Assembly: GCA_963970005.1 (NCBI GenBank)
Contig: CAXAMN010018557.1
Span: forward strand, 1 to 64,000
Source: Durusdinium trenchii
Taxonomy: Eukaryota > Sar > Dinophyceae > Suessiales > Symbiodiniaceae
Reading direction: 5' to 3'
DNA length: 64,000 nt
In this document: positions 32,110-45,164 of the stretch, piece by piece
Numbering within the stretch: the first letter of the stretch is position 1
Layout of the letters: every line of letters starts with the position of its first letter
The notes under the pieces: generated by a model
What the model was told of the DNA's origin: nothing
The model's database searches: none
The model's input: the letters and a program-made list of their open reading frames with translations, nothing else
Position numbers and translations under genes: made by a program

Positions 32110-32940
32110 TCATCTTTTGAGGGTCCGGGCCACCGCTTGCGCCAAGGGTGATCGTTGCAATGTCGAGGGTCGAAGCCGAACTGCAATCAGCTGTGTGAGA
32201 CCATTGCCTGTGAGCTTGGTCAGTAGGTCGAACAGTTCTTGGCTGGCCGAACTCCTGAGGGAGATGTCGAATCTCCAAGGAATCACCACATTGGATGTGG
32301 GACCCACTTGGTCCGAAGGCATCGGTTTCAACGCCGTGAACCGATGGATCAGCTCCGGCTGGTTCGCAAGCGTGTGGATGCGTTCGATCATCTTGGAGGC
32401 TTCCTCGGAGGAGATCGGATCTCGGGTCGACGGCTTCAATGTCTTTTCCTGATGGTCCCATTGAAGATAGTTCCAAACATTCGTGGATGTCAAGATCTGT
32501 TTGGACCGGAGGGCCAGGATCAATTCGTGGTCGTTTGACCCTAATGGAAGCTGTGCAGCTCTGCTTGCAAGTTCTTCGAACACCGACTGAAACATCAACT
32601 GACGGAGCGGGCGATCTACCTTGCCTTGCTCGCGTTGGCCATGCCAGGTCTTCGAGATCTGAAGAATCTGCGGGAGGATCGAACTCTTGCCGGCCTGGAT
32701 GAACAAAAGGAAAATACGATCGAGGTTCAATTGGTTCAGTTGATCTTCTTGCCTCAAAGTCAGTCTGGCCAACATACCCAATAGAGTGGAATCGTCGACC
32801 GAGCCCGAACCCGATGAGTGCGATGACCTCCTCTGTCCGGATCGGAAGCGTTGCTGACCGGATGAGGGTTCCTCCTCGTTGGGTCGTTGCCGTTTGAAGT
32901 GACCGGAACACACCTCCATCAGGTCTGAAAAAAATTGATC
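32110..32940 (-). pseudogene. Conserved helical domain between fingers and USP of the LINE
   Basis: The frame reading MEVCSGHFKRQRPNEEEPSS, then STLLGMLARLTLRQEDQLNQ, WNYLQWDHQEKTL and ERIHTLANQPELIHRFTALK, ending LRPSTLQRSPLAQAV, looks like genuine folded, helical protein. The alternative frame (part of the 913-codon frame 31838-34579) is Arg/Asp/Pro-rich and less convincing here, so I place the frame switch near 32935. A similar LARLTLRQED motif occurs in the plus-strand remnant at about 30500, which confirms the domain belongs to the element. I believe this domain recurs in Symbiodiniaceae LINEs, but that is memory, not a search. Its function is unknown. Confidence 0.6.
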
Positions 32941-34978
32941 TTCTTCTTTCATATGGTCCATCCTGCAGACCCTGGTGTAGGCACCAATGATACCAGTCTT
33001 GGGCCAGGACGTGTTCAAGTTCGAAGAGACATGTCTGAAACAAAAGGTGTTGAAGATCCAAACCGTCATGCACGTGAACGCGGTCAGGATGGAATGGCTC
33101 AAGTTCGTCTGAGGTCCACGCCCAAAAGATGGGATGTATTCGGGTGCAAACATGAAGCAGGTTGAGTGGCACGGCATTCTCAATCTGAATCTGCGGGAGT
33201 GCCGTGAAGTGAGCCAACCAGGGCGTGACGTGAACATACCAGCTCAATCTGTGTTCAGGTCCAAACTGAAGTGGTGTTGGTACAACAACACTGGGCTGAC
33301 AGTTCATAGGAGGCGCACAAAAATCATGAGTCAGCGTGGAGTGCCAAACTGGCGTATCATGTGGCAATTGCAATCCACAGGGGCTGGACCCTGTGCATGG
33401 CGAATCAGCAATCGATGCCATGACGGGCTTGTCAATGACTTGCTCAGGCGGGTCGTTTGCAAGCAGTGGCATGTCAGACTTGGACATGGTCATATTGGAG
33501 TGATCTGTCAGGTCAGCAGGTCCAAAGTGCATGTCTTTGACCCATTCGATCAACAATGCTGGGCACGTGGCACGTTGGTAGTGCAGTTTCAGGGCAGCCT
33601 CAGTCGTGAAGCAGCTCAGGCAATGAGCACAGCCAAGTCGGCCAGGCATCATGTCCCTACTAGGTCGAAAGCTAAAGAACTCTGGCTTATCTATTTGATG
33701 GGCATTCCGCAAGTGTCCCGCTAAGCCCTTCCTGCCAATGTGGGTTTGGCACAGGGGACAAAGGAACATCTTAGGCGGTTGAGGGATGTCAGCTGGAGCA
33801 TGAGTCAACATGGCTTGGACTGTGTCGACACGGGGCCATTTGGATGCCCGGGCAGACTCGGATACGACAATCCTGGTATCAGGATCATGTGACAACATGT
33901 GTTTTTCAAGGCCTGTCGATATCAGGAAGCTACTATGGCAGTGTTGGCAAACAAAAATGATCTGTTTCGATGTGGTCAAAGCTTCATCAATTGGTGCAGC
34001 GCTGACTGACGGCGGTGCACACGAAGCTGAGTGAGCAGGAGAATCATGAAGATCACCTGACAAATGTGGCGATGGGACTGCAGGGATCGATCTGGACTGG
34101 GATGAGGCAGGCTTGGGGTCGCATCTAGAGGCCTTCATCATTACAGGCATGACCGGAAAGTGTTCAGGTTGGAAGGTGTATCCCAGCATCGTTGACAGCT
34201 GGAATAGGACCCCACATTCATGATTGCAGACATTGCGGCACTCCTTATCACAAAAGCTACAGCGGCCTCGACCACTGCCAACATTGACGAGACCCACGAC
34301 ATGTGCATGGTATTGGTCAGCATGTGCAACCATCAGCGGATGTTGATCTGGGTAGTGCTTATGTATGGATCGTGCAGCTATCTGGCAGTGACAAAAAGCG
34401 CAATGGCAGGACAATTCCTTAATGAGAGCTTGGTTCAACAACAGTCCCGGGATCGACTTGTGGCGTAGGTGCATCTTCAGATCTGGTCTCGCCATTATCG
34501 GGATGATCGTCTCCTGAGCCGGGTTGAATGAAGTGCAAACCCTTCGATTAATGTGATCCCGCAATCGATAAAAATCCACAAAGGAATGATAGCAGTGTGA
34601 TCAGATTGGACGGCCGTTCCAGGCATCTCTCAAGGGATTATAAAGATCATCCGGTTCACAAGGGATGGTGTGTGCTTGTCTCATGTGTCGTTTGAGGGCT
34701 CCCACCTGTTTGAATGCGCGATGGCATTCAGGGCACTGAAGTTCCTGAGTGAGCTGTGGATCCGGTGTGTCGACCGGCATAGTGAGGTCACTCTGCCACA
34801 CGTCTGGGACACAGGCATATATGTCAGGTAAGTCTTCAGTCATGGCTTCCATTCGAAGTCCGATGGCACGGCGATGCAAGGCGTGTTGGATCCTGTGTTG
34901 TTGCTGTTGTAGCTGAGTCCAAGGCGGAATGAGATTAAGCCGTTCAAGAAATTCTGCGTCGATTCGTGTGTCAGGCAA
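32935..34978 (-). pseudogene. C2H2 zinc-finger array of the LINE
   Basis: The frame starting at 34978 has a classical finger CPECHRAFKQVGALKRHMRQ (C82, C85, H98, H103). After an in-frame TGA at 34601-34603 the same frame continues with SHCYHSFVDFYRLRDHI, where the stop falls at the first Cys position of a second finger, and then further Cys/His pairs: CAFCHCQIAARSIHKHY, FVCQHCHSSFLISTGLEKHM, FLCPLCQTHIGRKGLAGHL and GCAHCLSCFTTEAALKLHY. That makes about six fingers or finger-like units, with Ser/Pro-rich linkers. A Trp-rich section (WHSTLTHDFC, SWYVHVTPWLAHF) comes before the next domain. Such arrays bind nucleic acid and may direct the LINE RNA or choose target DNA. Confidence 0.7.
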
Positions 34979-35240
34979 ACAGGGGACTTAGTCATAATCC
35001 TATGATGGGTATTGACCATGCTGACAAGTCTGGCAAGACCTCGACGGGTGATCCCCATTTCATGGATTCCATAGCTGACAATGGCCATGACACATTGGCG
35101 ATACAGCTTTAATCGGGTCGCGAGTGGGTGAACCGTGCTGGTAAGCCAAGACCTAAGTTGTGTGAAGCACCACTTAGCTGCTGTTATCCTTCTCATGGTT
35201 GAATCGAAGTCGAAGGCTCTATAACTCAAAAACACACCAA
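34840..35240 (-). pseudogene. LINE RT thumb/linker segment
   Basis: After the YADD segment, about 50-60 codons appear deleted. The frame then shifts to YLGVFLSYRAFDFDSTMRR followed by AKWCFTQLRSWL and LKLYRQCVMAIVSYG, the thumb-like region of LINE RTs, whose usual YLG block is visible. Another frameshift near 34980 joins it to LPDTRIDAEFLERL and the first zinc finger. The frame 34840-35235 is open, but its last part (34840-34978) overlaps the better reading of the next segment. Confidence 0.6.
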
Positions 35241-36875
35241 GATAGGCTTTTGCATATTAATCTTGAGTCCAAAAGCACTAAAAGTATCCAGGACATGTTG
35301 AAGCTCAGTTAAGGCCTCCAGTGCATGGGGGGTGGACGTGAGGATCCAGCGGAGGTGAACATCGTCCGCATAAACAATCACATGGTCGCGGAGCCATGCA
35401 AGCGAGTACCTAGCTTTGAGGTCTAGGAGGATGGCACTCATCACAAGGGTCCAAAACAATGGGGCGTCTTTAGATCCTTGTTTAATACCCCGGCGTGCAA
35501 TGACATGTCCAATCAGTTGCTTGAAAGGAATGCAATATTTGTGGGGGGCCAATCATGAATGGATCAATCGTAGAGCATCAATATCGAATTGGTATTGATC
35601 GAGCGCTTGAAGGACCAAAGATCTGGCTACAGTGTCAAAGGCCTTTTCCATGTCTAAGGAGATCTGCAAACCTCCCTGCATGCCCGGTGCATTGGGACTC
35701 GAACGAAAGTGGCTACATGTGTCGCGAACTTGTCTGCAATGGGAGGCCACAATGAGCAGGCAGTCACGAGTCCCCCGGGAAGGTAGGTAGGCATACAACG
35801 GCAGTTGCCTCAAAATAGGATAGGCCTGAGACAAGATGAGGCGACATTGTATGCCAGCAAAGACCTTGCTAACTGGGTGCTGTAGACATATGGGTCTTAG
35901 TGCCTGAGGTTTGGAAGGGGTTTTGTTCGGTTTGGGAAGAAGAAAGATCCACCCCGTGGTCCAATGTTCTGGTGGTTGTATTCTAGAACCCATCCAGCAT
36001 TCAACAAATGTGTTCATGATGGGCACGGCAAGGTCTTTGGCAAAGTGCTTCCATACCAGAGCTGGTATGCCGTCTGGTGCAAGTGCCTTTGTACTGGGCA
36101 GTGCTCTCAGGGCATCAGTCAAGGCCTGGCAGTCGAATGGGGCGACGGTGATAGGATCGGTGTTAAATTGTGGTTGGTGATCATCTGAGTACAAGGCAAT
36201 ATAGTATTGTTCAATCTGTTGTATCTCCTGAGTTGGAGACAGAGATATGCCGTGTTGATCATACATCTGAATACGACGAAGCCTTTGCTTAGGGCAGAGC
36301 TGTCGAATCTTGCGATACCATTCAAATGTTTGGCCATGCAGGGCCAGGTCAGCCCCTTCCGCCAGAATGGTTTCAAATTTCTGACGTCTGTTGGCACGAC
36401 TAAACTGCCTGATCTGCTTGTGACATCCCAAATAGGTCGTGACATATTTCCAACACCTGAACAAAGATCCCAACGATTTGCCTTGGATGCGAAGGGCCTC
36501 TCTACGTGCATTCCACATCCTGGAGGAAATGGACAAAAGTTGAGAGGGAACGGAACGAGGAGAACGTCGTTTGGGGAAATATTGAATGCACAGTGCACGA
36601 AGTTGGGTTTCAAGATCAAGCATACAATCCTGAGCGGTGCGGTCAGGGATTGAAGTCATGTCATCGATCAATTGGCGTGCACGATCCTCGAAACAAACCC
36701 ATTGGTTCAATTGTGCATGGTATGCATGTCTCATAGCAAATCTATCAATCCTATTCAACGGAAAGTGAGCCGGCTGAGGGACATGCCACTTCGGAAGGGT
36801 CACCAGCAAGGGATGATGGTGAGGTCCATTGATGCCAAAGTTCCTTTCGAATTGGGTGTTCGTGATCGGCTTCAT
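35226..36875 (-). pseudogene. LINE reverse transcriptase (fingers-palm)
   Basis: The frame from 36875 reads HHPLLVTLPKWHVPQP, then the RT blocks LPSTKALAPDGIPALVW, IFLLPKPNKTPSKPQALRPI and ISLDMEKAFDTV (first catalytic Asp at 35652-35654). After one TGA at 35553-35555, where a Trp is likely, the same frame continues LAPHKYCIPFKQ, RRGIKQGSKDAPLFW and VIVYADDVHLRW, with YADD at 35361-35372. All palm motifs are intact. The N-terminal 150 residues are the usual basic linker between endonuclease and RT. The plus-strand frames across this stretch are shadows. Confidence 0.85.
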
Positions 36876-37490
36876 GCGGCGATATTGAACCTGCGGTTAT
36901 CGAATCAGAATGTAGTCAATGCGGGAGGTATGAATACCATGAGAAAAGGTAGGCTGATATTCCCCTTTACAGTTAATGGCAATCAGGTCCTGAGTTCTCA
37001 GAAGCTGCTGCAAGACATGGCTGTCCGTGTGCATATTGGGATGTCTTCTGGGTCTTTTAATCCTACGAACGGTGGATCAGCACGAAGAACCGTATTGAAG
37101 TCTCCAAGAACAATTAAATAATGGTTGAAGTCTCCAAGAACAATTAAATAATGGGCCTTAGGAATATAGTTCAAACAGGCTTGAAAAGTGTGCCACAATT
37201 TTATCGTTTTTGAAGGAGGGGTTAAGAGCCATTGCATGGATTCCAAGTGTGTTAATAAACAACGAGAAAATCAATCGTTCGCTTAAGAAAAACCCGCATA
37301 TGCAAAAGACGTCCTTCGATCAAGGTAGCAATGGCCAGTCGATCTGCTGGAGCCAGGTGGACACGTACCATCAACAAAACGGATGTTTGTTTGCAAGCCG
37401 AATAAATGCAGTGCCATTCGAAGGGGCTCCATGTAGCCGAGAAGCGCCATCCCGTCTCTTATATAGCCAACACTTCAAGCGATTAAGAAG
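36876..37490 (-). pseudogene. LINE apurinic-type endonuclease
   Basis: From about 37480 the minus strand reads LAI, TAA, ETGWRFSATWSPFEWHCIYS (the LQETGW block with the Gln codon changed to TAA), then SVLLMVRVHLAP, IATLIEGRLLHMRVF and TIDFLVVY. The next blocks are LWHTFQACLNYIPKAHY and LIVLGDFN, which is duplicated. After a frameshift near 37030 come HVLQQLLRTQDL, PTFSHG and SRIDYILIR, the C-terminal SRIDYI signature. A TAA separates this from the RT frame. The enzyme nicks target DNA in LINE retrotransposition. The 5' boundary is uncertain; AT-rich sequence begins beyond 37500. Confidence 0.75.
37095..37154 (-). repeat. 30-bp perfect tandem duplication inside the endonuclease
   Basis: Bases 37095-37124 and 37125-37154 are identical. 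The length is a multiple of three, so ten residues (HYLIVLGDFN) are repeated without shifting the frame. The duplicated segment includes the catalytic GDFN motif. Confidence 0.95.
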
Positions 37491-38160
37491 AAACCCAAAT
37501 CAATAATTCATCATAGACCAATGGTTTCGAAGCATTCCAAGTTATGCAGTGCGTCTATATGCGCACCAAAAACCCATATTTCATGCAATTTCGCGGAAGA
37601 AAGAAATGCATCCACGAAATAATTTCCACTTTTGCTCAGAGCAAAAAAAAACTCTAAACAATCCTCATTCCGAATATAAAACAAATTAAAAAGGTTCAGG
37701 ATCAACTTTCATATACCCCGGAATTAGGACCGATAAATCCAATTCGGTCGTCAACAAAAAAAATGGCGGCGGCAGCCAAAAAAAAAGCCAATGCATCATC
37801 ACTAAAACTATATTATATTATCCATAGTACCTCGCCCCAAAGCGATCATAATTCTTAAACTAAAAATAGCGCTTAAACAATTCTTAAACAACCAATAAAA
37901 CGACATTTTTATATATTAAATATCTTTTAACCAATATATATATATATATTGTTTTTCAATTATCAAATTATATAATTATAAATTTTTATCAAATCTATAT
38001 ATCAAAATTATATATATAATCAATATATATTATTCCATAATACATCATATTTATATCTTTGTATCTTCTATATATATATTTTAATATATTTATATAATTA
38101 AATCAATAGCAATTAATAATATATATTATTTCTCAATATGGATTAAATCGCATGAACCTG
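37491..38160. other. AT-rich island
   Basis: Composition shifts to AT-rich after 37500 and becomes almost pure A/T at about 37850-38130. No coding or RNA feature is visible. It is the right-hand counterpart of the islands left of the LINE. Confidence 0.8.
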
Positions 38161-38289
38161 GGTCCCATCTATGGTGCAAATCATATCCATCATGATTCCT
38201 TGATATTCCTTGCAAAGGATTCAATATCTCATTGAAAGCCAAGACACCCCAAGCCCGGTGCAGCCTCAGTCAGTGACACAGTGAGAGAT

Positions 38290-38560
38290 TTCAGCAAAGG
38301 CTCGATGGACTGCTCTGTGCAGGTTTCAATTTGCAGGATGAGAATTTGTGGGAAGGGCATTGCAAGGCTTCGCGCAACACCACAGGCTTCGCGAATTGTT
38401 TTCGCAAATTGGTTTCAGAACCTTTCATATACACTCTGAGTTGGCCTTCGTGAATTGGCTTCGCCTGTGTGAAATCTAAGAGCCTATGCCAGAGGCTTCG
38501 CGAGCCTTCCCCACACATAATGTATCGCACAAATGCCTTCGCACACATTTGGTGAGTTAC
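38290..38560. repeat. Dispersed GGCTTCGCGAA-type short repeats
   Basis: AGGCTTCGCG(A/C)A or close variants occur about six times in 270 bases (near 38367, 38387, 38445, 38458, 38495 and 38539), some with partial inversion (TTCGCGAA-like palindromes). The role is unknown; it could be a decayed minisatellite. Confidence 0.5.
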
Positions 38561-41500
38561 AGTCTATCATTCAATAAAAACAACACAGTGCTGGGATCCT
38601 CGCAAATGATCAATATTCAACATTTTGATTTGCTGATAGGAGATCAGTGTTAGATTTAGACTTGCTGCTCTTCCTAGCAACTCATCAGCATTTTGCGAGG
38701 GCGATCTTGTGTTTTTCAACCGTGAACAAGCCACCTTGAAACATTCCTAAACCGCCCACCACCTCACTGGTCTACAAGTTGGGTTGTTTCACAGTATGCT
38801 TATCTCAGATGTCTCCCCCTCACAGAGTAATTATAGCTCTTGGCTCAACACGTAGGACTTCACAATGGTGCCGGCTCACTGCCTCACCAGCAGCCCAATT
38901 ATTTGTTACCTAGTAATTTCTACTACTTACCCTCATTCATCTTCCATTCCGCATTCGACTCTTGGTGGGCCCGACTTGCTGGTACATTCCAAAGCTCGGG
39001 TCCATCATGCCGAAGGCCGGTGCAGAGAAGCCTAGCAAATGATCGGTGACACAGGGACCTGGAGGGACCTCTGGGGATGGATCGGTGAGATAGCCTCGAG
39101 GTGAAGCTTAGTGACTTTCCCTGCAACTTTTCACAAACTGCAACCACATTGATCTTGTCAACCTGTAAACCTTTGAGGGATCAATAAGGAATGCTTCTAA
39201 GCATTGGGGATGCCCTATTGAGCTTGCAATTCTAATATAGATATATATAATATATATACTTGCAGCATTCAGGTTGTGGTCCAGAGTGACTGCAACCAGC
39301 TGGTCGCCCTCAGCTATATATATAAGTAGATCTTTGACAGCAACATTCAATTGTCACTTCCATTGGCATGTCCTCTTGGTTCTAAAGACCTGAAAACAGT
39401 AGGACGATCCCTTTCAAAGTCCATGGGTTGGCCCAAACCTGCCAGCTTATGGTCAGCTTTCAGTGTCAAAAATAAGAACATATAACAACCCCAAACCTGC
39501 ATCCTGCCCCTCCCCGTAGTCACAAAACAGCGAGACCCCTCTGAAGATGTGAATCGGTTCCCAGCCTGGAAAGGCTGCAAAGGTTGGACATTGGGCCGCC
39601 TGGTGCGAAGGTTGACATGTGTGGATCTGTCGATGTGAAGACAAAGAACACCTTCCGAATTTCCCAGAGATGTCGGTCACATGACAAAGAACATGACAAA
39701 GGTCAGGATTCCAAAAACACTGTCAGGATGTCGCCTTTTGTTTCAAAAACAAACACTCCACTAAATCGAGCTTCCACAAGAGATGGGGGGCAATAGCAAA
39801 CTTAAGATGCCTGCTCAATTCCTCTTCCTCTTCTCTTCCTTTCCTTCATCTTTCCTTTGGTTTCGTTGTTTCTTTCAGGGGACATGTCTTCTTTGCAAAA
39901 CAACTAGAAAGTTGCTTCCTTAATCGACCATGAGCAAACAACCAGTTGAGAAGCTCACACAGGGTACACAGGGTACCCGTTACGCGGCCTGGTCTCCGCC
40001 ATGTTATTGTGCATACCTCTCCCACACCCTTCTGAGTAGCGAGGTGCTTCCAAGCCATATTCGCTCAAACCTTCGAAACAGAACTGACAGGATAAACAAA
40101 GGTTTTGACCTGAAGAAACGTACTCTCAATCAACAAAGTCGGCAAATGAGGCTACGATGGCTACGGCAAATTCTCGGTTCAGTGCTCTTTCGGCCTGTGC
40201 CATTGGAACTGCCGCCATGGCTACCGAACCTTTGCCAGCAGCTTTGGCGTCACCTGAGAGAACTTGACTCTAAAGCATTGGCCATCACCAGAGATACATG
40301 TACACAATAAAACATTTTAGTTACTGCAAGTAGCGCACATGGAGAATATTACTTATTAGTGTACATGAATAGTCGCCTAGCTTTCTGGGTGGGAGGCTTT
40401 CCACTTGTTGCAGTGACCGAATCAGCTGCGGCATAGTCAGTCAGAAATTATAGACTTAGCTGCATACAAAGTACATCAAAGCACTTCGGACTTTGCGAGT
40501 CCATACTCTGAATGACACCCGTGATCTACAAACGCCTGCAGGCTGGTCACTCCAGGAATCGTACTAAATATAGACACGTCACATAATTATCTTGTTACTG
40601 CTTGCATCCGAGCGAATGCCGTCCATATACACAGTTCCTCTTATTGTCGTACAAAAAGGTGTTTTCTGGGCGATGACCACGAGGTCCAAAGTTTGGGTAC
40701 ATATATCATCCTGCCTTACTCATTTGCACATAGTGACAGTGCCTTGAGTCCTTGAGGATTCAAAGAGTGCGCTGCTTTTGTGCTTCCCTAAAAACCCTCT
40801 TTCTGGGTGGTTGGCAAAATGACGGACCTCAGCAGCTGGTCTTCATGGCCTACTCATGCCTACGCCATCTAAACACTTCTCTACTTCGAATTGGGATCAA
40901 TGTTCCGTGTCCCACTGCCTCCTGAAGGTCTGGCAAGTGCCTGCACAGAATTTCGGAACATCCAACGAAGACTCAACAACGTCGACGTCGCTGAGAAATT
41001 TTGCCGCAAAGCTTGGGTCAGGACGTATATAGATTCTCCGACGTACAATCAAACACACTTTGTCAGGTGTACGTCTGTGGATATACTGATTTGCATCAAA
41101 CAACTGCGTTTGGAACTTTCTAGATTGAACGTCAAGCCGGTCCTTAGCATATTATTAAAACGTACTGTCAAGTAAAGGATAGTAAAGGACATGATTCAGC
41201 AAGGTTAGCACTTTTGAGGGGGCCTATCGCTTTTGCAGGATCTAGACACAATGTCAACATAGCTGAACATATCAAAATCTGTTCGGACATGGTTGTCGCA
41301 TGTTGTCGCTTATTCCTGAAATTCACGACTGCTCTTTACTAAATTAGTCATAGCAAGTTTTGGCGGCTGCTCATCTGTAATTTATACATACGACATCAGA
41401 TATGTTGCAGCCACCAAAACTCAGTGTGCTTGTCAGCTGACACGCACACACACACAAACAAGTGTCACCATTTATCTCCTCTGCAATTGAAAAAACAAGA

Positions 41501-44500
41501 GACATCGATCCACTTCCAACAAAAGACAAGAACTCGTACTATTCCATGCACCATCTGTCAGACTTCAGCAACTCGATACTAGGGCAATGCGTGTGGGCAC
41601 ACAAAACGCAAACAGGCATGCTAATACAGCAATTGGGCGGTATGTACAGTATAATTTGTATAGCATGCCACGGCATCTTGTGTTTGCTATCGGTAGCAAC
41701 CGATCGGGCCACCGGCTAGGCCTAATGCATACCGGCAGCTGCTATGCATCGGTATTGTACTGCTACTGGCATCTATTAGGTCTATGCCTATGCGGGTAGC
41801 AATCGGTTGCCAACATTCCGAAGCTGTGACCTGGACTCTTGACCATAGTGCCTTGAACTCATGGCCATAGGCCATAGATTCAATCAACACGATAAACAAA
41901 CATGACGTTTGCGAAATGAGCAAAAAGCCAACACAAGCAGTGACACATTCAGGGATTTGGTCAAATCACATCTCGTGCGCATGGGTCCTTTAATCTGTAT
42001 ATCCATTAAATGCAGCTTGCTAATTGTTTAAATCTTTGGTCTGTAGTTTCCAACGTAACACATCCAACTTCTGCACCCATTTCATGCTCTCGCCCGGCCA
42101 CCCTTTTGGCCTGGTCCACCAAGACGGACATGCCCGGCTTGATGAAATGCTCCTTGTTCAACAAGATCTGCTGGGACCTCACTGCGCAGGCCCCATCATT
42201 AGTCTCTGATGAGATCTCATTTGGATGGTGACATTCATCAAATTCCCGTGATGGGCCTGCTGGTATGTGAACTCTGTGAACTCAGTTAAGTTCCGGCGTT
42301 CATTCATTCTGCGCACGGTCAACTTTGACAGTATTTGTTTAGACTATCCCATTTGTTATGCCATGAAGCATTCGGCCACATGCAATCCACCACCGGTGAA
42401 CGCAACTGCACATCCCCTCTACATGGTCACAAACTCATTTGCTTGGCCCCCTGAGTGCCCCAACACCATTGGATCTTTCAAGTGAACAAAGGCAATGCCC
42501 TCAAGCGAGCAGGCTGCCGTGCTCAGAATCCAAGCAAATGACGAATTTGACCATCTGTTACTGTTGGAATCGTTGGATGCATTCTTCTGGCATACTTTCC
42601 AACAGCGACACCTGACTTCTATTGGCTGACCTGAGCAGGTCTCACCTGCAGCGAAGGTCACTCCACAGTGGAAACTGTAGTCCTATCTACCCAGTCTCCA
42701 GCCTTGCGATTGCCATGGATGTAGACATCTTCCAGCTCTCCAAATTGGCCGAAATAAGCTTCCAAATCCGCCTCCAGATACGACGAAAGAAGTGAGTACA
42801 TAATGAGCACACACACACATGCCATGCGAAGCTATTCAGTTCATGTTTGCAAGGACCAAGAAACTGTACACTATACACACAAATGCATCTTGAACAAGGC
42901 AAGGTTTTCTCAATGAACCGATGGGCTTTCACTCTGAATAACGGCCAAGTCATAGCATATCACCATGACGTGTCGCCACGGTGTTTTTAGCTATGCGCCT
43001 TGGTGACCTCTGCAGGAACCCTTGTGAGAAACAGGCGCCCTGGCACGATCCTTGGCTCTCTCCTCTCATCTCCTCTCCTCTGTTGCAGGACTTTTTGCAA
43101 AACCATCCACGCAATGGCAAGGTATCGCACCTGCTGGAGTGAGGAGACACATGGTGACACGTGGGTAGTCAATTTGTGCAACATAAACCACGGATTCCGC
43201 TCAGCTTTCTCGTCTAAGGCTGGCACGGTGACGACGAAGCCGAGTCACCATTCGTCATATGCAGGCCTGGAGCACATTTTATCAGTGATTCACCGATTAT
43301 TCTTTGGATTGCAATGAGATGCTCAGTGTGCCAAACGTCGGGAATTCTTGAAAGTTATATGTTTTGTGACGGGCCAGGAGTGCCTTGTGAGTATTGTTAA
43401 TTCTGCAGAGTCTTCAGCATGTGGACAAGCTCTTTGAAAGCACTGAACGTGTCCCGAGCGGCATCTGGAAAATGGGGGTGCAAATGCGATCATACAGACT
43501 GACTGACGAACGGACTGACTGGTTCGCTAAATACCGCAATGCCAACTCTGACAACCACTTTCTAGCGTCTTGTAACAACAACAAAAACATGGCAAACAAA
43601 CTGCATATCTATACCGTTGATATGTATCGCCTGGCCGCCTGACCTGAGGCTGTGTTGAATGCGGTAAATACAACATGCCACCCGAAAACTCCCACACACA
43701 CACAAGCCTGCAGCTGCCTGGCGCGGTGGTAGCCCCACCTTGTTGAGTCTTGACATATTAAAAAAAAATACATATATATATATAGTTGCTATTACTATAT
43801 ATACATAGCTATATATCACTATATACATATATATATATATCCTTTCTTCAGAATACCACAACATGTGCCAAGCTGATGGGTTAAACCATCTCCTCTAACT
43901 CACCGAAGTGGTTCCTCAAACAGAATTCTCAGCGTGGGATGATGTGAAATGACACCCCACCTGCGCAGCAGCTCCCTTGCCGCCAGTGCGCCTAAGGCAC
44001 TAGGCAATCAAGGTTCATGGCACTATCGGCATCAAGCAAACCATGTCACTCGCGTACGAGTTTTTGGAGACCGAAATATGTGTTTTGCCGACCTCCCCCG
44101 TCATACTGTGGGCAATTGCCTCCAACCTACGAGCTTCTTGGAGACCGAAACATTCGAATTCCATCTGGTATAGCCTATCATTCCCATGCTTCTTAATGCC
44201 ACGAACTTCTTGGGGAGTGCCAGTGTGTTTACAGCGCTGGAAGTGTTTGGACCTTTACTGAAATGTTTGAGATTTCGATATCATTTGGGTTTAGACTCAA
44301 GACCTTCCCGACTGGGTGGAAGGCGGTGTTGCCATGTCTACAACGACAGGGATGCCATTGATCTCAGCACAGACTTCAATGCCCACGGCCACCCGCTGAC
44401 AGCTCACAAAAAATGATCGTGAATCACAACACAGAAGTGTAGGAAACAACATGGACCAAGATCTTCAAAAATTTAACTGAAACATGCAAAACTTAACACG

Positions 44501-45164
44501 TGCTTTTCTATGGGTTGGAAAGCACTGGGTGCCGAACCTCGTGATATTGGATGTGCAATGCCACCTGAATCCTGAGAAAACCGAGCAAGTCCACCCCATT
44601 GCCTCCCTGTTCAATCCTTCTCTGGCATCCCTGAATTGTTTCTTGTATGTCCTGTGTATGCCCTACGTTCAACACCTATCACCCCCCTTGTGTCTCGATT
44701 GAATTTGGTGACCTGAACTGCCTGAACTATCCATGAAGTGACCTCAAATGTCTTTTCGCCCCACCTTGACCTGCTGAACATCTTCTCTCAACTAGGCGCT
44801 CTCAAAAGCACCAAAGGCACCCCGACGATGTAGGATTTGTATAAGAGACAAAGGCAAAGCCTGGACGGTCGACGGTTGTGATCAACGCAGTCTTTGGATT
44901 CGGGCATTGTCTTATCAAAAACTTGACAAATGTGTAAACGGAGTTGGTCTAAAACACAACTCATGAATTGTGCTTTGCGACCCTTGCGATCAAAAGCCGG
45001 CAAAACCTGTTCAGACATTCTGATTTTGGTTTGTTAGTTGATATGTCTGACTACATAGATAATTACAGACACCTCAGCTGTTTTGCAAAATGTGTCAGCA
45101 TCAAGTAGCACCCTGGTTGTCGTATCTTGTCTTTGTGTTTCATGCTCTGAACCACGCTTTGCCG
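38561..45164. other. No supported gene
   Basis: This 6.6-kb stretch holds only short frames. The longest is 39930-40310 plus (126 codons, starting MSKQPVEKLTQGTQGTRYAA), basic and unrecognised. A strong pyrimidine tract followed by TTGCAG at about 43058-43089 could be a splice acceptor, so dispersed exons are possible. AT microsatellites lie near 39236-39260 and 43770-43840, and a short CA repeat near 41441-41455. Confidence 0.35.

Larger units (their letters stand above)
31240..37490 (-). mobile_element. LINE with EN, RT, C2H2 fingers and USP domain
   Basis: On the minus strand, from 37490 down to 31240, domains appear in the order apurinic-type endonuclease, RT, C2H2 fingers, a conserved helical domain and a ubiquitin-specific protease (C19) domain. 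This is one polyprotein-type ORF of a non-LTR retrotransposon. The copy is dead: I count at least five frameshifts, two TGA (35553-35555 and 34601-34603), two TAA inside the endonuclease, one deletion after the YADD block and one 30-bp internal duplication. No poly-A tail or target duplication could be identified, and the element sits between AT-rich islands. The endonuclease-RT part is standard for LINEs; the C-terminal protease tail is unusual. Confidence 0.85.

Noticed and set aside
31297..34468. Plus-strand ORFs across the LINE (for example 33134-33724, 196 codons)
   Set aside because: Shadows of the minus-strand LINE frames, which carry the domain motifs.
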